From Intrasporangium flavum (lineage in GTDB: Bacteria; Actinomycetota; Actinomycetes; Actinomycetales; Dermatophilaceae), in the NCBI RefSeq assembly GCF_001956915.1, contig NZ_MLJO01000022.1, forward strand, positions 1 through 64,000: a stretch of 64,000 nucleotides of DNA, written 5' to 3'. Below are positions 60,355-64,000 of the stretch, piece by piece (the first letter of the stretch is position 1; every line of letters begins with the position of its first letter). The notes beneath the pieces are model-generated. The model searched no databases and was not told the DNA's origin. It saw only the letters and a list, made by a program, of their open reading frames with translations. The position numbers and the translations under genes are program-made.

Positions 60355-60999
60355 TCAGTCGTCGGAGCCGCCGTCGTCGCCGGCGTGGTCGCCGCCGTCG
60401 TCCCCGTTGTCGTCACCGTTGTCGTGACCGCTCCGGTGGTCACCGCTGTGCTCTGACGTGACGTCGCCCGAGTCGTGCGAGTCCTCGCCCGAGGTCTGGT
60501 CGTTCGCGTCCTCGCCCGAGGTCTGGTCGTTCGCGTCCTCGCCCTGGTCGTCGGCGTCCTCGCCCTGGTCGTCGGACGCGTCGTGGCTGCGGGGCGTGTC
60601 GGCGGCCGGCGTGCCGGTGCCGCCGGCGTGGGACACCGCGGCCGCACGGGCCGACCGGTGCGCCGTGCGCGTCTCGACGCCCTTCTTCTTCGCGGCAGCC
60701 GCCGTGGCCTGCCCCTTGGCCGCGGCCTCGGGGTGTGCCGGCGCCTCGGAGGTCTCGGTGGCCTCGGGGGTCTCGGTGGCCTCCGGCGTCTCCGATGCCT
60801 CGGGAGCCTCGGTCTCCGCCGGCTCGCTCGCCTCGGGCGCCTCGGGCGTCTCGTCGGCGGCCGGGGTCGTCACGACGGCGGGTGGGGGCGCCGGGGTGTC
60901 GTCGGAGGCGAAGGCGATGCCGCCTCCGGCCATGGCCGCCGCGATGACGACGCCGCCGACGCCGAGGACGATCTTGCGCTGGACGAGCCGCTGCTTCAT
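60355..60999 (-). CDS. Exported or anchored acidic-tail protein of unknown function
   Basis: Protein of 214 residues. One hydrophobic segment (residues 10-31, IVLGVGGVVIAAAMAGGGIAFA) serves as signal or anchor. A Pro/Glu/Thr repeat region (about 45-90, with PEATET units) follows, then a Lys/Ala stretch, and the last 75 residues are almost only Asp, Gly, Ser, Asn, Glu and His, with repeats such as DDQGEDADDQGED and ANDQTSGED. Calcium binding or a disordered wall-spanning linker is possible. GGAAGGACC precedes the ATG. It is divergent from the SigD-like gene, whose partner has a similar tail. Confidence 0.75.
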   Translation of the reverse strand: MKQRLVQRKIVLGVGGVVIAAAMAGGGIAFASDDTPAPPPAVVTTPAADETPEAPEASEPAETEAPEASETPEATETPEATETSEAPAHPEAAAKGQATAAAAKKKGVETRTAHRSARAAAVSHAGGTGTPAADTPRSHDASDDQGEDADDQGEDANDQTSGEDANDQTSGEDSHDSGDVTSEHSGDHRSGHDNGDDNGDDGGDHAGDDGGSDD

Positions 61000-61140
61000 G
61001 GGTTTCGGTCCTTCCGTGGGTGGAGGCCTGACCGGGGCCGGGTGCGCCCGTACATTGCCGCGCGATCGCCCGGCGTTACGCCCGGTGCGCGTGTAATGTC
61101 CGATTCCATCCACCACGCGGACCACCCACGCGGACAGGAC

Positions 61141-61686
61141 ATGGACGAGCCACTGCTGCGCGACGCCGTACGACGGGGCCGGTCGGGCGATCCCGACGCG
61201 GTGGAGGCCGTGCTGGCCGAGTTCCGGCCCCGCATCCACCGGTACTGCGTCACGCGCCTCGGTGACGAGCTCGCCGAGGACGTCACCCAGGAGGCCTGCC
61301 TCGCCCTGGCCCACGCGCTACCCGGCTACGAGGAGCGCGGGGTCCCCTTCAGCAGCTTCGTCTTCGGCATCGCCGCGAACAAGGTGTCGATGGCCCGCCG
61401 CACGCTGGCGCGGGCCCGCGAGTTCGCCGGCGTCGTGCCCGACGCGGCGTCGGCCGACCCGACGCCGGAGCAGCGCGCCGTCACCGGCGACGACCTGTCC
61501 CGCGCCCTGGCCCCGCTCGGCGGGCTGCCCGAGCGCCAGCGTGAGATCCTCCTGCTCCGCGTCGTCGACGGACTCTCCGCCGACGAGGTGGCCGGCCTGC
61601 TCGGCATGACGCCGACGGCCGTGCGGGTGGCCCAGCACCGCGCGCTGCGTGCCCTGCGCCGACGACTCGAGGAGGACGCGTCATGA
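61141..61686 (+). CDS. SigD/ShbA-type ECF sigma factor
   Basis: Sigma factor of 181 residues. Region 2 reads LRDAVRRGRSGDPDAVEAVLAEFRPRIHRYCVTRLGDELAEDVTQEACLALAHALPGYEERGVPFSSFVFGIAANKV, which follows mycobacterial SigD and streptomycete ShbA residue patterns closely. Region 4 is LPERQREILLLRVVDGLSADEVAGLLGMTPTAVRVAQHRALRALR. In those organisms this factor supports stationary-phase or principal-sigma expression. ATG 61141 is preceded by ACAGGAC; an in-frame ATG at 61096 overlaps a TAATGT that looks more like a -10 element. It is coupled to the next gene by an ATGA overlap. Confidence 0.92.
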   Translation: MDEPLLRDAVRRGRSGDPDAVEAVLAEFRPRIHRYCVTRLGDELAEDVTQEACLALAHALPGYEERGVPFSSFVFGIAANKVSMARRTLARAREFAGVVPDAASADPTPEQRAVTGDDLSRALAPLGGLPERQREILLLRVVDGLSADEVAGLLGMTPTAVRVAQHRALRALRRRLEEDAS

Positions 61687-62828
61687 CCCGCCCCGAGCCG
61701 TTCGCCGCCGTCCACGCCGACGACCTCCTCCTCGACCGCCTCGCCGAGCGCCGGGCGCCGGAGGCCGGGTCGGGCGACGGCGCCACCGAGGCGCTGCTGC
61801 GCCTGGCCCGTGCCGCCGACGACGCGGCCGGCCTCGCCCCGTCGCAGGTCGGCGCCGTGCCCGAGCGCACCCCCGACCCGGGCACCCCGGCCGGCAGCGC
61901 GTCAGGCGCCAGGACCTTCGGGCCGACGCCGGCGCCCTTGAGCGCGGGCCGGCGGCATCGTCACGCGGTCATCGCCTCGCGGGTCCTCGTGGCGGCCGCG
62001 GCCTGCGTGGCGCTCGGGCTCGTCCCCGCCGCGCACGACACCCGGCCGCCCCTGCCCTCGCCCGTGCTGCCGGCCGCGCCCGTGGCGCTCGTCCGCGCGC
62101 AGGCCCTCGTCGCGGAGGCCCAGGGACTCGTCGCGCCGCCCGATGCCGAGCCGACGACCGCGGGCCTCGACCGGGCCGAGTCGCTGCTCGCCCAGGCCGC
62201 CGACGTGCTCGACGGGGTGCGCGACCCCGTGGGCGGCACGCTGGGGGTCGACGCCGTGCGCGCCCGACTGGCCGGGGTGGCCGGCGCCCTGGCGGCGGCA
62301 CGCCACCGGCTCGACTCCCCCGTCGGCGTCGTCGAGACCACCGGAGGTGCCGGCGCCGTCGCCCCGACCACCCCGGGCGCGGCCGACCGGGGCTCGACGC
62401 GCCACGGCGGCGCGAGCGGCACCGCCTCGTCCGGCACGAGGCCGGCCGGTTCGGGTTCACGACAGGACGGGCGTGAGGACTCGCGAGACGACGACGGCCG
62501 TGAGGACTCCGGGACGGCGGCGGTCCACACGACCACGAGCGGGAGCACGAGTGGCCACGACGCGTCGGAGTCGTCCGGCTCCGGACACCCGTCCGGCAGC
62601 GACCACTCCGGCGAAGGCGGTGGGGACGACGACGAGTCCGACGACTCCGGGTCGGGCACCGGCTCCGACGACGGCTCCGGCGACGGCTCTGGGGACGACT
62701 CCCACGACGGCTCCGCGGACCGGTCCGACGACGGGTCGGGCACCCGGTCCGACGACGGTTCGCACAGCGGATCCGACTCCGGCGCAACCGGACCCGGTTC
62801 GGACGAAGAGGGTCGCGGCTCCGACTGA
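61683..62828 (+). CDS. RsdA-like anti-sigma factor with long acidic tail
   Basis: Protein of 381 residues coupled to the SigD-like gene. The N-terminal segment VHADDLLLDRLAERRAPE resembles the sigma-binding helix of RsdA, the anti-SigD factor. One span (about 95-116, IASRVLVAAAACVALGLVPAA) follows, then a helical external region (125-210). The last 150 residues are low-complexity Ser, Gly and Asp with repeats such as SDDGSGDGSGDDS. It likely holds the sigma factor at the membrane until proteolysis. The tail is far longer than needed for that task. Confidence 0.8.
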   Translation: MTRPEPFAAVHADDLLLDRLAERRAPEAGSGDGATEALLRLARAADDAAGLAPSQVGAVPERTPDPGTPAGSASGARTFGPTPAPLSAGRRHRHAVIASRVLVAAAACVALGLVPAAHDTRPPLPSPVLPAAPVALVRAQALVAEAQGLVAPPDAEPTTAGLDRAESLLAQAADVLDGVRDPVGGTLGVDAVRARLAGVAGALAAARHRLDSPVGVVETTGGAGAVAPTTPGAADRGSTRHGGASGTASSGTRPAGSGSRQDGREDSRDDDGREDSGTAAVHTTTSGSTSGHDASESSGSGHPSGSDHSGEGGGDDDESDDSGSGTGSDDGSGDGSGDDSHDGSADRSDDGSGTRSDDGSHSGSDSGATGPGSDEEGRGSD

Positions 62829-62885
62829 CACCGACCGACGTGCTCGGTGCGATCTCGGTGGCATGAGCCGTCGACGGTCGGTCAG
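62825..62885. terminator. Possible bidirectional terminator
   Basis: CTGAC and CGACCG (62825-62837) pair with CGGTCG and GTCAG (62875-62885), with a 2-nt bulge and a long inner loop, covering both convergent stop codons. The large loop makes it uncertain. Confidence 0.35.
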
Positions 62886-64000
62886 GGCGTCGAGGCAGCG
62901 GCGCCCTCGTCGTGCGCACGGGTCGCCCGCGGGGTGGGCTGCGGCGGCCTGCCGTCGAGGGGCAGGCGCACCTCGAAGCGGCAACCCACCGGCGGGCGGG
63001 GCCCCTCGACGGACTCGGGCCCGCCGTGGGTCGTCGCGTCGCCGCGGGCGCCGTCGGCACCGACGTTGGCCACGGTCACGGTGCCGCCATAGGCCCCGAC
63101 CACGGCCGACACGATCGCCAGCCCCAGCCCCGCTCCGGCCGTGCCGGTGGGCGTGCGGGCCGGCGACCCGCGGAAGCCCGCCTCGAACACGCGCGGGAGC
63201 ACGTCGTCGGCGATGCCGCCACACGCGTCCGACACGGCGAGCACCGCGTCCGGGCCGTCGACGGCGAGGTCGACCCGCACCGTGCTGCCCGGGGCGGTGT
63301 GCCGCACGGCGTTGGCGACGAGGTTGTCGACGACCCGGGTGACGTCGCGGGCGTCGAGGTCGGCGGTCGGCGTGCCCGACGTGGTGCCGACCACCGACAC
63401 CCCGACCCGCGCCGCCACCGGGCGGGCCGCGGCGACGACGTCGGAGACGACGTCCGACAGGTCGACGAGCGCCCGGTCGCGCGCGACGTCGCCGGCGGTG
63501 ATCCGCGACAGGTCGAGCAGGTCGCCGACCATGGCGTCGAGCCGGGCGATCTCACGGCGCAGCTGGGCGAAGGCCTGCTCCGGGTCGGGGGCCACGCCGT
63601 CCTCGAGGGCGTCGGCCAGCGCCCGGATCGCGGCGAGCGGGCTGCGCAGGTCGTGCGAGACCCACGCGACGAGCTCGCGCCGGCGCTCCTCCATCGCCTG
63701 GTCGCGCAGCCGGGCCTCCTCGGCGCGCGACATGGCGCGGCCGAGGTGCTGGACGTGCCGGGCGACGGCCCAGCCGGCCGCGACCGCGACGGGGACCGTC
63801 GCGAGCAGGCTGATGAGGACGAGCGCCGAGTCGTGCTCGGACAGCAGCATCGCCCGCGAGCCGGCGTAGATGCCGGCGCCGACGGCGAGGACGACGACGA
63901 GCGGGGTGGCGAGGGCCGCCGCGACGGCCGCTCGCAGGGTCGGGCGTCGGGTGGCGAAGCGGACGACGAGGACCCCCGCGACCCCCACGACGGTCGCGAC
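62882..64000 (-). CDS. Membrane histidine kinase (5' end outside the window)
   Basis: Sensor kinase; 373 residues are visible and the reading frame continues past the right edge, so the N-terminus is missing. Two spans (VVVLAVGAGIYAGSRAML... and ALVLISLLATVPVAVAAGWAVARHV) precede a short linker. HisKA is VAWVSHDLRSPLAAIRALADAL, and the HATPase has LVANAVRHTAPG, VSDACGGIADDVLPRVFEAGF and GAGLGLAIVSAVVGAYGG. Its response regulator would be upstream, beyond the window. It converges with the RsdA-like gene. Confidence 0.88.
   Translation of the reverse strand, partial: VATVVGVAGVLVVRFATRRPTLRAAVAAALATPLVVVLAVGAGIYAGSRAMLLSEHDSALVLISLLATVPVAVAAGWAVARHVQHLGRAMSRAEEARLRDQAMEERRRELVAWVSHDLRSPLAAIRALADALEDGVAPDPEQAFAQLRREIARLDAMVGDLLDLSRITAGDVARDRALVDLSDVVSDVVAAARPVAARVGVSVVGTTSGTPTADLDARDVTRVVDNLVANAVRHTAPGSTVRVDLAVDGPDAVLAVSDACGGIADDVLPRVFEAGFRGSPARTPTGTAGAGLGLAIVSAVVGAYGGTVTVANVGADGARGDATTHGGPESVEGPRPPVGCRFEVRLPLDGRPPQPTPRATRAHDEGAAASTP

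Noticed and set aside
61096..61140. Upstream ATG start for the SigD-type factor
   Set aside because: It overlaps a TAATGT -10-like sequence, lacks a ribosome-binding site, and would add residues that do not resemble the family.

Overview
The window is chromosomal DNA from a high-GC actinobacterium. It has GTG starts throughout, ATGA/GTGA stop-start overlaps, Tat-type signals, a GuaB1-type IMP dehydrogenase homologue, a mycobacterial-type LigB DNA ligase, a SigD/ShbA-type sigma factor with an RsdA-like partner, and DtxR/IdeR-type iron boxes. The gene set fits a free-living member of the Micrococcales, possibly near Intrasporangiaceae; the family-level guess is weak. I see no integrase, transposase, plasmid or phage gene and no CRISPR array.

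Layout. 1-4213: alkyl-DNA repair (ogt), a NUDIX hydrolase, a SigE-family ECF sigma factor with a membrane partner, a HhH-PHP phosphoesterase, then tRNA-Glu and tRNA-Asp with promoter and terminator. 4286-9663: a 2-hydroxyacid dehydrogenase, then a PucR-type regulator divergent from a ferredoxin reductase/acyl desaturase/HAD operon. 9685-13463: two tandem secreted paralogues built of 14 Cys-pair repeats. 13587-19585: a coiled-coil protein, GuaB1, an MMPL exporter, a small unknown protein and a YceI protein. 19586-23390: a decamer repeat, tRNA-Phe whose 3' end is duplicated 535 bp downstream around a small SH3-like secreted protein, an MFS exporter and another secreted protein. 23615-25181: a TetR regulator and SDR oxidoreductase around two palindromic operators. 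25208-31767: a ferric-iron ABC transporter divergent from a large adenylation/carrier/acyltransferase fusion, with three iron-box-like sites between them. 31742-35835: two histidine kinases without a response regulator. 35920-41517: a deazaflavin-type reductase and an acyl-CoA catabolic operon (two acyl-CoA dehydrogenases, an APH-type kinase, two SDRs). 41620-47829: an alpha/beta hydrolase, LigB and a large secreted DUF1906 protein with three 128-residue repeats.

47975-60273 is the most coherent system: a peptidoglycan-sugar (MurNAc/GlcNAc) salvage cluster. Secreted NagZ, NamZ (DUF1343) and an AmiE-like serine hydrolase would release amino sugars outside the cell. A solute-binding protein and two permeases would import them, a BadF-type sugar kinase would phosphorylate them, and MurQ would cleave the lactyl ether, under a MurR/RpiR-type regulator. 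No PTS gene is present, so the route appears to be ABC import followed by cytoplasmic phosphorylation. A secreted endonuclease/exonuclease/phosphatase-family protein is translationally coupled inside the cluster. The window ends with an acidic-tailed protein, a SigD-like sigma factor with an RsdA-like acidic-tailed partner, and a histidine kinase that runs off the right edge.

Start codons were chosen from ribosome-binding sites, overlaps and family lengths; uncertain ones are marked. All functions are inferred from motifs read by eye, without database searches.
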